DNA from: Voacanga thouarsii | Lineage: Eukaryota > Streptophyta > Magnoliopsida > Gentianales > Apocynaceae | DNA length: 64,000 bases | Direction of reading: 5' to 3' | NCBI GenBank assembly: GCA_026120185.1 | Contig: JANUWF010002153.1 | Span: 248,001-312,000, forward strand | Shown: piece by piece, positions 22,032-35,039 of the stretch | Numbering within the stretch: position 1 is the stretch's first letter | Layout: the number at the start of each line of letters is the position of its first letter | Position numbers and translations under genes: made by a program | The notes under the pieces: model-generated | What the model was told of the DNA's origin: nothing | Database searches by the model: none | Seen by the model: only the letters and a program-made list of their open reading frames with translations

Positions 22032-25000
22032 AATTAATAATTGGCTGAAAAACACTCTTGTGTTTATTCCATATATCTTAAGGTATTTATACAAGATACC
22101 TAGACCTATTTAAGGTAAGCCAACTATACATTACAAATATAGAAACAATTATAGGAAATAATTACAGCTATAATTCCTAAATATGTGCAGCTATATATGC
22201 TAAGTCTCCCCCTCAAGTTGGTGCATAGATATCACACATGCCCAACTTGGACAATGATGCATAAAATGGTCCACTAGTAACAACATGAGTCATTGTGTCG
22301 ACCAGCTTGTTCTCGCACTCTTAATGTACTGAACCTCTATCATACCGTAATCCGGACTATCCTTGATATAATTCCTGTCAAGTTCAATGTGCTTAGTTCG
22401 ATCATGTTGAATTGGATTGTTAGCGATCTCAATAGTCGCTGTGTTATCACAATACAAGTACCATAGGTTTCTTCGGACCAAACCCGAGTTCCGTCAAGAG
22501 AATTTTTAACCAAGCAAGCTCTATGGTTGCATGATGAAGAGCCCTGTATTCAGCTTCTGCACTAGATAATGACACTACATTCTGTTTCTTACTCCTCCAA
22601 GTCACCAAATTACCTCCAACAAATGACACATAGCCTGAAGTAGACTTTCTATCTAACTTAGAGCCAGCAAAGTCAGAGTCTGTGTAACCAACAATATCTA
22701 AGTGCCTATGTTTGGAGAACATAATACCTTTACCTGGAGAGGACTTCAGATAAGCCAAAATACGATTCACTGCATTCATGTGTCTATCACTTGGATTGTA
22801 TATAAACTGACTGACAACACTAACTGTATATGATAGATCAGGCCTAGTATGAGTCAAATAAATCAACTTCCCCACTAGTCTCTCGATATCTCTCCTTGTT
22901 AGTTGGAACTCGATCGGGATAGATAGCCAGTGCCATGATTCATCTCAATAGGAGTATTTACGAGTTCACAGGCAGAATTACCAATTTCAGCTAAGAGATC
23001 TAAAATATACTTCCGTTGAGAGAGGAAAAGTCCTTGCTTGGACCGAGATATTTCAACACCCAAGAAGTATTTTAGAACCCCCAAGTCCTTCATCTCAAAT
23101 TCCTTGGCCAAATAGCTTCGAAGTTTCTCTATCTCACCAAAGATTACTACCCGTAACAATCATATCATCAACATAAACAATAAGCAAGGTAATATCATCA
23201 TGCTCCCGCTTATAAAACAAAGTATGATCTGCTAAAGCTTGCTTAAAACCATACGCCTTCATCGAGTAGCTCAACTTGCCAAACCATGCCCTTGGCGATT
23301 GTTTCAACCCATATAATGCCTTTTTCAGCTTACACACCTTACCTTTCCCTAGTGTAAATCCTGGTGGAGGATCCATATACACCTCCTCGGTCAAATCACC
23401 ATGGAGAAAAGCATTTTTTACATCAAATTAGCGTAATGGCCAGTCTAGATTGACTGCAAGAGATAGAATGACTCGAACGGTGTTTATCTTAGTCACAGGA
23501 GCAAAAGTCTCATGATAGTCAATCCTATGGGTTTGAGTGTAACCCTTGGCCACCAGTCTAGCCTTATACCTTTCAACTGTCCCATCTGACTTGTATTTCA
23601 CTGTAAACACCCACTTGCATCCTACTGTCCTCTTCTCCCGTGGCAACTCAACCATCTCCCAAGTAGAAATTTTTTGAAGGGCCTCCATCTCCTCTTCCAT
23701 AGCAATCTTCCACTTAGGGTCTCCAAGGGCTTCCTGAAAATGACTAGGAATAGACACAGAAGACAACTGAAGAGCAAAAAGCTAGATGAGCCTTAGACAA
23801 ACGGTGATAAGAGATAAAATCAGAAATAGGATAAGTGACATTAAAAGACGACTTGGAAAAACCCAACCTATCAGGTTCTCTACGTTCACGAAGGGGATAT
23901 CTTCTACCATAATCGTGATCCATAACTGGTAGAGTCAAAGTAGTAGAATCTATCTTTGAAGTTGAAGTGGGAAGAGAAGGAACACATACCTCAGGGTTAA
24001 TAGTAGAAGAGTCATCCGATGGCATGGTAGCATCATCAAGAGGGGCACTAGAATCAAGAGGAGGCATAACAGTGGTATTCTGTTTTCTACTTGTATAGCC
24101 TTTTTGAAATAACCTAGCTGGTCTTTCATCCTTTCCCTCTTTAAATTCGGACTCAACCTCGATCTGAACAAGTATCATCTAAAGATTCCTTATTCTCCAC
24201 AATAGCTGAGTTCTCCCCTTATTCGACATCCACAACTTCTTCTCTTCTAACCATAACCGTTCCTCTTCCTTACTACTAATCTCCCCTTGAAGAGGAATCA
24301 TAGAGACATCTCCAGTAAAAATACGACTCTTGTTCACAAAGCCGAACATCCATGGAAACATAATATTTACTCGTAGGAGGATGAAAACATTTATAGCCTT
24401 TTTGAAAATTAGAGTAACCAAGAAAAACACATTTGAGAGCACGTGGATCAAGCTTATCCCGATATATAGAGTGGACATGAACATAGCATACACAACCAAA
24501 GACCTTAGGACAAATATTTAGAGCAGAAGGGATAGAGTGAAATTGTGACAACATCCGTAAAGGGGTTTGAAAATTAAGGATACGAGCGGGCATGCGATTA
24601 ATAAGAAAGACAACGAATCATGACAGCCTCAGCCCAAAAACGTTTAGGAACATGCATAGTAAAGCTCAAAGCCCGAGCAACGTCAAGGATATGACGATTC
24701 TTACGCTCTACTACCCCATTTTGTTGTGGTGTGTAGGCACAAGTTGTTTGGTGGAGGATGCCATGTTCTAGGAAGAACTGGGTAAGAAATTGATTTACAA
24801 ACTCACGACCATTATCAGAATGAAAAACTTAGACCTGAGAATGAAACTGTGTCACAATCATTTTGTAAAATTGAGGAATCACTTGTATAACATCACTTTT
24901 AGATTTCATCAAATATACCCAGCTCACTCTAGTGCAGTCATCAATAAAAGACACAAAGTATTTATGGCCAGAAGCAGATGGAGTAGAAAAAGGACCCCAT

Positions 25001-26929
25001 ACATCAGTGTAAACACACGAAAAAGGAATAGAACTCTTATTGAAACTAGTTTTGAAAGGAACACGATGGTTTTTAGCATAAATGCATTGTTCACATCTTA
25101 AACTAGAGCTAGCAGCATTGAGAAACAATTTTGGAAATAAACGCTCTAAATAAGGAAAAGATGGATGCCCTAGACGACAATGCCATAAAAGAATCTTCTC
25201 TCTATCAAATGACTTGCTCTCTACTTGAAGGCCATGGCTAGGTTTAGATTGAAACTGCGTAGCCCCCTCTAAGTAATAAAGACCGCCTCTTTCCCTACCA
25301 ATGCCAATCGTCCTCTTCGTACGTTTGTCCTGAAAGATACAATGAGTGGAATCAAATATTGCAGAACAATTAAGACTTTTGGTAATCTTACTAATGGAAA
25401 GAAGACTATTAGAAAGAGAAGGCGCAAGTAAGACAGATGACATGGAGAATGTAGGAGAAATTGAGACACTCCCGAGTCCTGTAATTGGCATAGAGGTCTC
25501 ATTAGCAACTTGTACAGACTTGACAGGTGAAGACATTAGAGAGGCAAGGATAGAAGAATTACTAGTCATATGGTCAGTGGCCCCTGAATCAATAACCCAA
25601 GTGTTAGAATTACCTTGGTGAGCAGACACTTGAGAGATATGAGAAGCGTAAGGTGGAGAAGTATCAATAACGACAATCCGAGCGCATTTCTTATTTTTCC
25701 TCTCAGCTTGTTTAAGTTTATACCACTCCGGATATCCATGCTTCTTCCAACAAACCTCTATGGTATGCCTGGTACTATTGCAATGAGTGCAGAAGCGAGA
25801 ATTGGAAGCGACAGAATTCACAGGAACAGAAGGAGTCAACTGAGAGGTGCTCTTTTGAATCGTTAGAACTGAAGCTTCAGAATGATTTTCGGTTCCCATA
25901 GTGACCTGTCTCTGCACTTCACGACGAACTAAAGAGTAGGCTTCTTCCAAGCTTGGTAGAGGGGAAGTAGCCAAAACACGACTACTAACTTGATCCAAAT
26001 GGTAATCAAGACCTGCAAGAAACATATAGATGCGATCATCTGCAATACGCTTCCTTTGTTTCTCGATATCAACAGCACATGTCATGTCATTGGGCCTACG
26101 ATAATCAAGTTCCATGAAAATTGAATTCAACTCGTTGTAATATTCCGGCAGAGGTCGACCACCCTGGCGCAATTGGAATGACCTCTTCATCAGTTCATAG
26201 ACTTGGGAAGAGTCAGACACATCAAGATAGCTCCTCTTAACCGCATCCCAAACTTCTTTAGATGTCCCACACTGAACAAAGTGTGACATCAGATTATCAG
26301 TCATGGAATTAATAAGCCAAGACTAGACAAGAGCATCTTCAGCTTCCCATTCATCATAACCCGGATCATCTTCTGCAGGTGCAGCCTTTCGTCCAGTAAT
26401 ATAACCCTTCTTCTTTCTGCCAGCAATATTCATCTCTAAAATCTTTGACCAAACACGATAATTAGTACCATCCAATTTAATATGGATTGGAGAAGAGGTT
26501 TCATGAATGGTCACCGTTGAGAGTTTCTTGCTATCGAGGATCGCTTCATTGCCAGTTTTGGTAGCCATGATAGATGATAACCAGCGCGATTCGCTACAGT
26601 ACCCGCACGCTACAGTATCGCCGCCACTACAATGCGCTACAGTGTCGCCGTCGCTACAGTATCACCACAGTGCCGCGCTGGTTTTGGAAGAGACAATGAC
26701 GGCTAGGGTTTGGGAAAAGGAGGCAGCGTAAGTCTTTTCTTTGGCTCTGATACCAAATTAATAATTGGCTGAAAAACACTCTTGTGTTTATTCCATATAT
26801 CTTAAGGTATTTATACAAGATACCTAGACCTATTTAAGGTAAGCCAACTATACATTACAAATATAGAAACAATTACAGGAAATAATTACAGCTATAATTT
26901 CTAAATATGTGCAGCTATATATGCTAAGT
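22032..26929 (-). mobile_element. Copia-1: LTR retrotransposon in UTP25 intron 10
   Basis: Two 174-bp LTRs (22032-22205 and 26756-26929) differ at only a few sites. The 5-bp duplication CATAC flanks them (22027-22031 and 26930-26934). A TGGTATCAGAGCC primer-binding site lies immediately inside the right LTR, and a TTGAGGGGGAG polypurine tract immediately inside the left one. The LTR termini are not TG...CA; in element orientation they read ACTTAG...TTAATT, or are shifted by one base. The short LTR suits an Ale-like Copia lineage, which is inference. Confidence 0.95.
22290..26568 (-). pseudogene. Copia-1 gag-pol polyprotein, broken
   Basis: Domains in order: gag (from ATG at 26568), zinc knuckle CTHCNSTRHTIEVC (C-X2-C-X4-H-X4-C), protease WVIDSGATDHMTS, GAG-pre-integrase LLWHCRLGHPSFPYLERLF, integrase (YTDVWGPFSTPSASGHKYF, then HSDNGREF), RT ([25 protein letters not shown]), and RNase H (YTDSDFAGSKLDRKSTSGY). 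Two nonsense codons interrupt the first frame (about 26323 and 24829), and frameshifts occur near 24590, 24180, 23760, 23150, 22890 and 22470. The long open blocks and near-identical LTRs indicate a fairly recent insertion, now defective. Confidence 0.93.
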
Positions 26930-26934
26930 CATAC

Positions 26935-27383
26935 AAATATTTCTTCTTTCATGCAGATGCTAAATTTCTCATGCTGCAGAGGTCCTTCAACGATTCTACT
27001 AGATTCACGGGTATGGCTTACAGAACAGTGTCGTCTTACAAGCAAGGCTAATTTTGACATTTAGTTTTTAAGGAGCAGTAAAACTTTTAGAATTCTGAAC
27101 AAACTTGAACCTTAGATTTCTGATGCTTGTAAAAATTTCTTCTTTGTGAGTTTGGTCGGCTAGACTGTTAACTCCAAGAATTTTGAACTTTTGGATGAAA
27201 TTATACTTCCAAAAAAAAAAACATTGTGTGGCCAGATTTGAGAATACTTGTGCATAGTACCATATTCTATTACATCATTATTGGCTAGATACAACCCTAC
27301 ACATTCAACATAAAACGTAATAAAAGGAATAAATATTGGTGTGTGTTTTACACGCCAAGACAGAACTCAATAACAATAGAAAG

Positions 27384-27414
<31 letters not shown>

Positions 27415-27641
27415 AAAAGCAATATGGCAACACATTCTATTTGAAGAATCTCATTCCTCCAAAGAAATACTTTAAAAGCAATAAAGCAAAATAGGCATCT
27501 AATCAATTCTTTACTCTTGTGCAAAAACTATAATAATTGCATAACGTGCAAGTATATCCAAATAGTGCAATATAAAAAGGAGAGTGCATGCCCAAGAAAG
27601 TTATTGGTTGCATTTGAGATCAAATAGTTTACCCCAAATAC
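26935..27641 (-). other. UTP25 intron 10, part next to exon 10
   Basis: AT-rich intron sequence. A homopolymer tract of about 19 C followed by about 14 A sits at 27386-27418 and could be an assembly trouble spot. No genes are seen. Confidence 0.6.
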
Positions 27642-27814
27642 TTGATGCCAATCATGAAGTGATCATTATTATTCCCACCAAATAAGGCTTGAAAATTAGA
27701 AGGTTTAGATGTCTTTTTAGTTTTTGAATTCTCAACATCAATCTCATCGTGCTCTTCTTCAATTCTTCCACTTCCAAACTCTTTAGTAAAGCGATCAATA
27801 TTCTCGACACTAAT
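27642..27814 (-). CDS. UTP25: UTP25 exon 10
   Basis: Encodes ISVENIDRFTKEFGSGRIEE, an acidic linker, then FQALFGGNNNDHFMIGIK. This is a family signature segment. Acceptor CTTCCTTAG and donor GTATTTG fit. Confidence 0.95.
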
Positions 27815-28027
27815 CTAAGGAAGACATCACCACAAGAATAACACTACGTCAAGGAAGCTGAATTTTTCTTGAAGCAACAAAATATAACAACTCAAAGATT
27901 TAAAAAAAAAAAAAAAATAGAGGTATGCACATAGAATTCCTTCAATGAAGGTACAAACAAAAAGCAAAAGATACAAATATTCTTGTTTTCAACTATCACG
28001 GTGAATCTACTCAATGTTCACTTCTAA

Positions 28028-28674
28028 GGGCCAGCTTGGCACAAAAGTTGTCAAATGTGATTGTAAAAAAATCCGAATCAAAATGTGATAATTTTATGTG
28101 ATTAGTAATTTTTTAAACATGATTTTGAATTGTAAAATGTCCAAAATAACCATCACATTTATTTTACATGAAATAATCTTAATTAATTCCCTTCTTTAAT
28201 AGTTTATAATATTTTTAATTTATATCTATATTTTTTATTTATTATATTTATATTAGAAATAATTGAGGAATACAAATGAATAATTCTCCATACAAATAAA
28301 ATCCAAAGAGGGAAAATTGAAATTTGACATTAAAATATTTTATTATTTTTTATAAATATGTAAATTATTGTAATACAGAAATAAAAAATAATTAGAAAAG
28401 ATAAACAATATATTTAATTAATATTTAATGTCTATTCTTGGAAATAAACAATAAGAAATCACCATTGACATCGACATTTACCAAAAGTGGGGTACCCTAG
28501 CTTTTCCCTAGCATGGAAAAATCATGATTCAAAAATGCTATATGCTCAAGTTGTTTTGTTTGCCAAACGGCTCAAGAAACACTGTTTAGAGTGCAGACAT
28601 GCTTTTAAACTATGCAAATGCTCCCCCAAAAAAGCACTAATCAACCAAGGGTATTCCCAAACACATTGGGCCCA
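28028..28674. mobile_element. Possible MITE in UTP25 intron 9
   Basis: The ends GGGCCAGCTTGGCA (left) and the inverse of GGGCCCAATGTGTTTGGG (right) resemble each other and known plant MITE termini. No clean target duplication was found. The remainder of intron 9 (28675-29815) holds no recognised feature. Confidence 0.3.
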
Positions 28675-29815
28675 AAACTAATCCTTTTTGAGCTGAGAGT
28701 GTGAAATGTAGAGCACTTCCAACAAGTCCACTTTTGGGGATTCGAACTTGTGTTCTAACCCTTTCTAGTGCACAATTATTTCTTGAAATCACTAAAAAAT
28801 TATCTTGAGGGTTTATATCACTGTAATGTTTGGGGCAAATTTCACTTCAATCTTCACACCAAAACACTCCTACTACCTTTAAAGAAATTAGATCTACCAA
28901 TAAAATCTTCCAAAACTACCATAAAACCCATAGATCTAAACAAAATGTTAATAAACAAGTAAATAAATAAAGCTCGATCTCCTTTTCTACTTAGGAATAT
29001 TTTGGTTCTCTAAAGAGAAGGGAACAACTATTTCCCCGGCATCCTTTTTGTTTGGTATGAGGCGAAGGGGGAAGAGAAAGGGCAGACTAGAGAGAATTAT
29101 TAATTTACTTTACATTTTTGTCCCTCATTCTCTCTCTTATTTAATTTTTAAAACTGAAAGTGAGGTCATTCTTGTCCGTCCCATTTCTTTCCACATTTCA
29201 CCCTTGCCAAACTTAGTTTTAGCGTAATGATCAAACAATGCTGACAACTCCCCCCAACTTGCAGGCATTAGTGGTCACCTCAAACTGCTCAATACCTTCG
29301 CCAACCAAAAGCTCCACTACCACCGATGACCAATGTCTGGTGGGGGGGGGGGGTAGTGAGGTGAGAAATAGGAAGAAAGAAGAATGAGAGAAATAGATAA
29401 GGAAAAAACAATATAAAGAAAATTAAAAATGGGTCGTCACTCTAATTTGGAATATAGAGAACAGGTAAAAAATATCCACATCCAAACACATTCTTTAATT
29501 ATATTCTCATTTCAAAATATTAAAAAAAAAAAAATCCAAATCCAAATCCTATCCAAGTTGACCCTGGTTAAACAAAACTTCAATTTCTAACAAAGACGTC
29601 TGATCTCTCCTTTGTGCAGTAGCATGACATGATAGCTTCTATCCTCTTTCTTTACAGATCTTACAAAAGTTTGATCCATTCTAGATTGCTTAATTCATTC
29701 AATCAATCAAAACAAAGAAGAACAAATTTAGATTCACTAAAATTTCAGTACAGATAAGAATATCTTATAGCCTCTTCATATAGTAGCACTAAATAGATAA
29801 AGTAGGTCTGTATAC

Positions 29816-29896
29816 CTTATTCTTTGGAGGAGTCAACTGGATCATCCTCTTGATGACCCAAAGTAAAATGCTTGCCAGGGGCAAGAGGATCAAGAT
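29816..29896 (-). CDS. UTP25: UTP25 exon 9
   Basis: Encodes ILILLPLASILLWVIKRMIQ followed by LTPPKNK, matching the conserved VLILLPLRSIA-type block. It has 27 whole codons. Confidence 0.95.
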
Positions 29897-30006
29897 CTAA
29901 GCAACAGAAAATAAGTAAACCAAAAAAAAAAAAAAAAAAAAGGGATGAGCAATGTAGTCATATGGCTAAGGGAAAGAACTATAGAGAAAAATAATGCAAA
30001 ACTGGG

Positions 30007-30098
30007 AAAGAGAGGATTGATGTGGATACACGTTGCCTGACATTGGTTCATGTAACCGACCCCAAGTTTCTTGGGATTAAGGCTTAGTTTGTTGTTGT
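30007..30098 (+). mobile_element. RTE LINE 3' tail fragment
   Basis: About 90 bp nearly identical to the 3' end of the RTE at 14008-14675, including TTGCCTGAC, ACCGACCCCAAG, GGGATTAAGGCTTAG and a TTG tail. It may be an extreme 5' truncation or the tail of a SINE that borrowed the RTE end. Confidence 0.85.
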
Positions 30099-30717
30099 AG
30101 GAAAGTCAATAATATCTTTTTAAGTTCACAGAAATATGAAAGACCATGATTACTATAACCAAACAAATGAAACATGCTGGACGATCCAAGCTTTATGAAC
30201 AACAAAATGTTTTAAAAGGGCAAGAATGTATCTATAAGTGTTCAAGCTGAGATGTCCAGCTCAGTAACATTTTGCTTTCTCTCAATAGTTACAATGCACT
30301 TTCTAATACTTTCTAGTACCTGTGACCATGACATTGTAAGGCTACATAATGACTAGTTCTACTACATAAAAGTCAAATAATAAAGACAAAAAAGAGTGAA
30401 AAATACAGCCATCAGATGTGGATCTCATAAGCAATTATGCAGCCCACCAAGGGCTTAGAATACATCACATGTTTCAAAAGAATCTGCACTCCCCCTCAAA
30501 TTTTCAATCCTTTAGTAAGTAGCATATTTTGTTGTAGGGCACCAACAGGTGCATCCCCATGTACAAGAAAATTGTTCTCTTTTTTTTTCCCACCCTTTTC
30601 TTATGTTAATCAAAAGAATCTCTTAGTTGGGAAATCTCCAGTAAAGAGTTCCTTTTTATGGTGTTTCATAAACAGTGCAAAGCCTCTTCTTTTTCCTGTT
30701 GAGGCAGGTGGGAGTGC

Positions 30718-30738
30718 GGGTGGGGGTGGGGGTGGGGA
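30718..30738 (+). other. G-quadruplex-forming run in UTP25 intron 8
   Basis: Four G-runs (3, 5, 5 and 4) are separated by single T residues. The remaining parts of intron 8 (30099-30717 and 30739-31438) show only a short repeat CAGCTGAACTGCAGTAGAT near 30995-31045. Confidence 0.7.
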
Positions 30739-31438
30739 TGCCGAGCGATTGGGGGATAGGTCATATCTCAAGCATAGGCACTACTCCTTTTAGATTGTTC
30801 TGCAAAGCTGCAGCACTAAAAGATAATCTCAGGCAGTAAAAGACACTTGACAAAAACAGAATCAATTTTCAAAGCTTGCAAGGTTTTCAGTTTTCAGCTT
30901 TCAGCTATCTTAACCAGATTTTCAGAACCATTTCCTGTTATCTAATTTCCTTTCTCTTTAATGTCCTATTGGCTGCAGCAGATACTTAGGTCATCAGCTG
31001 AACTGCAGTAGATACTTAGGTCAGTCAGCTGAACTGCAGTAGATTTTCTATTTCACACGAGGAAAGTAACAAACATTCAGACAAAATGCTTTCGCCTAAG
31101 AAAGCAACTATGCATGAGTAAGGAAGAAACAGTTACCAGTTCCTGAAAAGCAAATGTTTATGAAACTAACCGCACTCATTAGTAGTTAAACATACAATTA
31201 AAAAAATTTAAATTTACAGTTCTGCATGCAAGAAAAAAGGAATTAACAAATCATAAGCTACATTTAAAGCAGAAAATTAATAAACCAACATAAAATGCCA
31301 CCTTACAGTAACAGGATAGCAATATCCATTTCCTGAAAGATGAATTATTACTTTGAATAACTTGACAGAAAAGTCAATTTGGATTATCATCAAACAAAAC
31401 ACATTAGAATTATATCAAGAAAAATCAGTAGGTGATAC

Positions 31439-31835
31439 CTTAGGACGGGTAAATCCATGGTCAAGGAAACTGTCACCATTAAGTATGTCACTCGTTGAAC
31501 TTGCCTGAGAATTAGCCACTTTTGAATCATTCTTTGCCACCAGATCTCTTGTTTTGAGAATATGATTTAACTGCATAACAATTTTCTTATTAGAGAGAGC
31601 AAGAGAGAAAAAAAAAACTACGTAGCTTAATTTCAATATTTCATTGCAAAGGTCAAACAAGAAATGGGATTAGATAACCGACTTCAAACAGAGGGTTAGA
31701 TGTCAATAGAAAATTTTAGAGACAAAATACGTACAGAATGCATTATATAAGCATCCATGACTGCTGAGTCCTCCTCCAGACCTTTGAGATAATAAGGCTT
31801 CTTGTTATAATGCAATATATCCCGATAGCTATTGC
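31439..31835 (-). CDS. UTP25: UTP25 exons 7 and 8
   Basis: Exon 7 (31735-31835) encodes NSYRDILHYNKKPYYLKGLE and EDSAVMDAYIMHS. Exon 8 (31439-31570) encodes LNHILKTRDLVAKNDSKVAN and ends in DHGFTRPK. Exon 7 needs one base from the exon before it, whereas exon 6 leaves two, so they cannot have been neighbours. Confidence 0.95.
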
Positions 31836-32137
31836 CTAGAGAAAAAATATAGCAATATTCAGTAAAAAAATTAAAAAAGGTAAAAATATCGCTTGTACTG
31901 AGAATCATCTTAATTTTACAGGAAAAAGCCCAATGAAGTTGCCGAGTAACTTTTTTGCAAGTGCAAAGAGCAAAGTAATATGAATGAGAATTGCTTTAGG
32001 TTAAATCAACTCCAACTGAAAAAATTAAACCTACAGACTCGTAGGATAAAACAGAACCCACCAAACAGTCGATACATCAAACGAGTCTAGTTCACATTAA
32101 ACTTAAACCTTCAAATTCTGAAACGGGTTAATCCATT

Positions 32138-33578
32138 CAAGGACCCTGAACTTTGGGGTATTAATAATAGAGGACCGCATATACAGCCCATGACAATTTG
32201 GTACCCAATATGGATGGAAATCATCAGTTTTGACAAATGTTGAAAGTTCGTAAATGCCCCTCAATTAAAATCTAAACCCAATTCTCTCCTCTCCCGGTCA
32301 TCTTCTCTCTTCCTCTCTGGTGTTTTCTTTCATTCTTCATTGAAGTGGCGGCGACCAAAATGACAGCCACCATTCATTGATGCAGTGCCACTGCCTGCAG
32401 TGGCCTACCTGCTTTATTTATTTTTTATTTATTTTTAGATTTTGTTCCTTTTGACTTCCCCTTTCTTCCTCTTAACTCCCTCTCCTTCTTTCTCTTTCTT
32501 CAGTTATCCTTTTCCTCTCATTCTTTAATTCATCAACAACATGGTGCCAGCAATGCAGCTGCTCCCAAATATATGAGTAATAGAGGTCTCACAGATCTTC
32601 AATATCAACCATTAAAAAAATTAAAAAAAAATTTACTAGCTTTCAGTTTTCAATTTTTAGAGGACATCGATGGAGTGAATGAATTGATCCAGAAAATAAA
32701 GTAGTTCTCAGATGTACCTTTCTAGAAAGAACAGAAACAACATGAAAGAAGGTTTTTCAAAATCACTAGTGTAGGGATCACAACTGCCTGCTTCTTTTTT
32801 TTTTAAGTTTCTTTTTTGTTCTCTCCTCTTTTTTCTCCTTCTCTGCTTCTTAGACCAGATCTCTCCGTCACAAAACATGGGGAGTTCCGTTGTGGGAAGA
32901 AGACTTCTGTGGATCTTGTGTTCTTGTGGAGACTAGATTTTGGAGGAGGAAAATTTTGGAGAATTTTGCACAGAAATTTTGAGATGGAAAGAAATGGAAA
33001 ATTTTTGTCCAGAAAAATTGCAGGAAGGGGTGAGGGCTGCTGCAAAGAAGATGATAGAAGGTGTGAGTGAGAGATAGAAAGAGGGAAGCGATGCTGAGGC
33101 TAATCTAGAAGACTCAAATATCTAACAGTCAGAAAATATGAAGAATAGTCAAAATTAGAGTTGACATGTGGGCTAGCACATTGGCCTGGGAATGGCTCCT
33201 CTTCAGCATTCATTTAACTGGACATCTTCCAGTGTTTGAATTGCAACAGGACATCTCATTTATAAGTAATCTACATGGTTGTAACTTATCCATATCATCC
33301 TATTTTTCCTCTCCATAGAAGGTTCATTTTTATAACTGCACCATTCAGTAGAAATCCTTTTCCAATCTCAACCATAAAAAAGAATTACTGTTGACATGGC
33401 ATGTTTTTATACAAAGACTGAAGATCCTCCGGTTTCATTCACACTGGAAAGTAGCCTTGCCCCATTGGCCTTCACGTTTCTCCATTAAAAAAGGATGGAT
33501 TCCATCCAAATTGGACACCAATTGTCACGAGCCATAGAAGTACACAATTGTCAATACCCCCAAAGTTCAAGGTACTTG
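32138..33578. mobile_element. TIR DNA transposon (non-autonomous) in UTP25
   Basis: Long imperfect inverted repeats of about 87 bp: CAAGGACCCTGAACTTTGGG on the left against the inverse of CAAGTACCTTGAACTTTGGG on the right, continuing through CATGACAATTTGG and ATGGATGGAA. The target duplication is unclear. No transposase is seen; the interior is C/T-rich. The TIR style suits a MULE-type element, but the superfamily is not proven. Confidence 0.8.
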
Positions 33579-35039
33579 GATACCCTTCCAAAACCAAGAG
33601 AAGCAGGCCACAGAAGTGTTTAATGTTTTAGACAAGTAGGCAAATTTAAAACTGAACTAAAACATGCAAATGCTCAGATACAAGAAATGTCAGCCTCACA
33701 AATGAAATATAACCTAACAGCAGTGGCACCTGGAAAATATTGGTAAATTGGTAATGGATCTCTGCCTCAGGGAGAGGGTTTTAAACTCTCCCAGAGTGCA
33801 ATTTGGCATCAAGAGCTTCCAAGAAAACTACTGCAAAGTATGAAAACTCTAAAAACAAACTTTTGAATGGAACATGTCAATGATCTTTTCAAGAGATGAA
33901 AAGAGAGTATGCATTTATGCATATAAACTAAAATGACGAACTTATGCAGCATAAAAGAGTAAACTCTGGCCATTAGAACCTTGGGCTTTACCAGTAAATT
34001 TCAGAGTTTCCTATATTGTCAAAAAATGAGGAACTAATTTAGCAAAATTTGCCCAAAAACTAAAGATTGGAGCACATCAAATGCTGAAAGGTAACTTCTA
34101 ATCAACCCTAAACATGCCAATACTCTAATTTAGTAAAGTTTGTACCCTAAACCTTTGACTGGAAGCCCATCTATATTACGGCCTTTGTTTAAGGCAAACC
34201 AACCTACACAGAAAAATTAGATTAAGTAAGAAATTTTTCCATACGTATGCCACCATAGTTTGGCAAACTTTATGGTCTTGACCAATTGAGAAAAACTGTT
34301 GTCAAACTTAGTAGAAAATTGCTGATCAGTTTACAAATCAGACTGTTAATTACTTTTTTTTTAAATTTTTCCCCCTTTTTAATTTTTCCCTCTCTCTTGT
34401 GGATGGAGGGGGAAAAAATTCTCCTAATTTTCACCCTTTAGTTGACTCATTGATACCTATATGAGAAACCTTAAAAATGAGAAGCACCCCCTGGTGCATT
34501 TTTTTAATGGAACATCATGTACATATCAAAAGAAGATTTAAAAAAAAGAAAAAAAAGAAGTAACACAAATCAGACAGGAATATGTAAAAAGCTAAAGATG
34601 CTTCGGTCCTGAGATTAGAGAAATGTTTACATAGAAGATCACAGATGAACAACAAAGTCACAATAGAAACCAACCAGAAGACCAGAATAAAACAAAAGAT
34701 GAGAATCTCCGAGCAAAAAACCAGCCTCAGACCATTCTCAATTGTCAAAACAGTGGACGCCCATTTCATCATTCATCAAAACCATCATGAGCAAAATCTC
34801 CAAGAGTAAGTTATTAAGCCAAAAAGGTGCCCAAATAGTTATTTAGCTTCACCTATTTGATTAGTCTCACTTACAAATGGAGAAAAACATTCTCGGCTTA
34901 GACGAATCAAAATCAGATACAAATGCAAGAAGAATCTCAGATATTTGTTTGGGATCATGGAAAGCACAAGGCCATGCAAGAAACCGACATTTAGCATTCT
35001 TCTAGAATTGATTTTGTTCATCCTATGGAGTTCTAAAGC
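33579..35039 (-). other. UTP25 region where the missing exon(s) should lie
   Basis: No convincing UTP25 exon was found here or in 31836-32137. The family segment between the acidic N-terminal part and NSYRDIL (about 60 to 70 residues, with a conserved tryptophan-rich block) is absent. The sequence is AT-rich intron-like DNA. Confidence 0.5.

Noticed and set aside
27386..27418. C-run followed by A-run as a functional signal
   Set aside because: More likely a slippage-prone homopolymer or assembly artefact inside an intron.
32803..33070. Overlapping ORFs on both strands near 32.9 kb
   Set aside because: They are short, lie inside the TIR element, and have no recognisable domain.
33736..33838. 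Possible degenerate UTP25 exon reading FSWKLLMPNCTLGEF on the minus strand
   Set aside because: It only loosely resembles the family's tryptophan-rich block, starts with a stop codon after its acceptor, and its phase does not fit exon 6 or exon 7.
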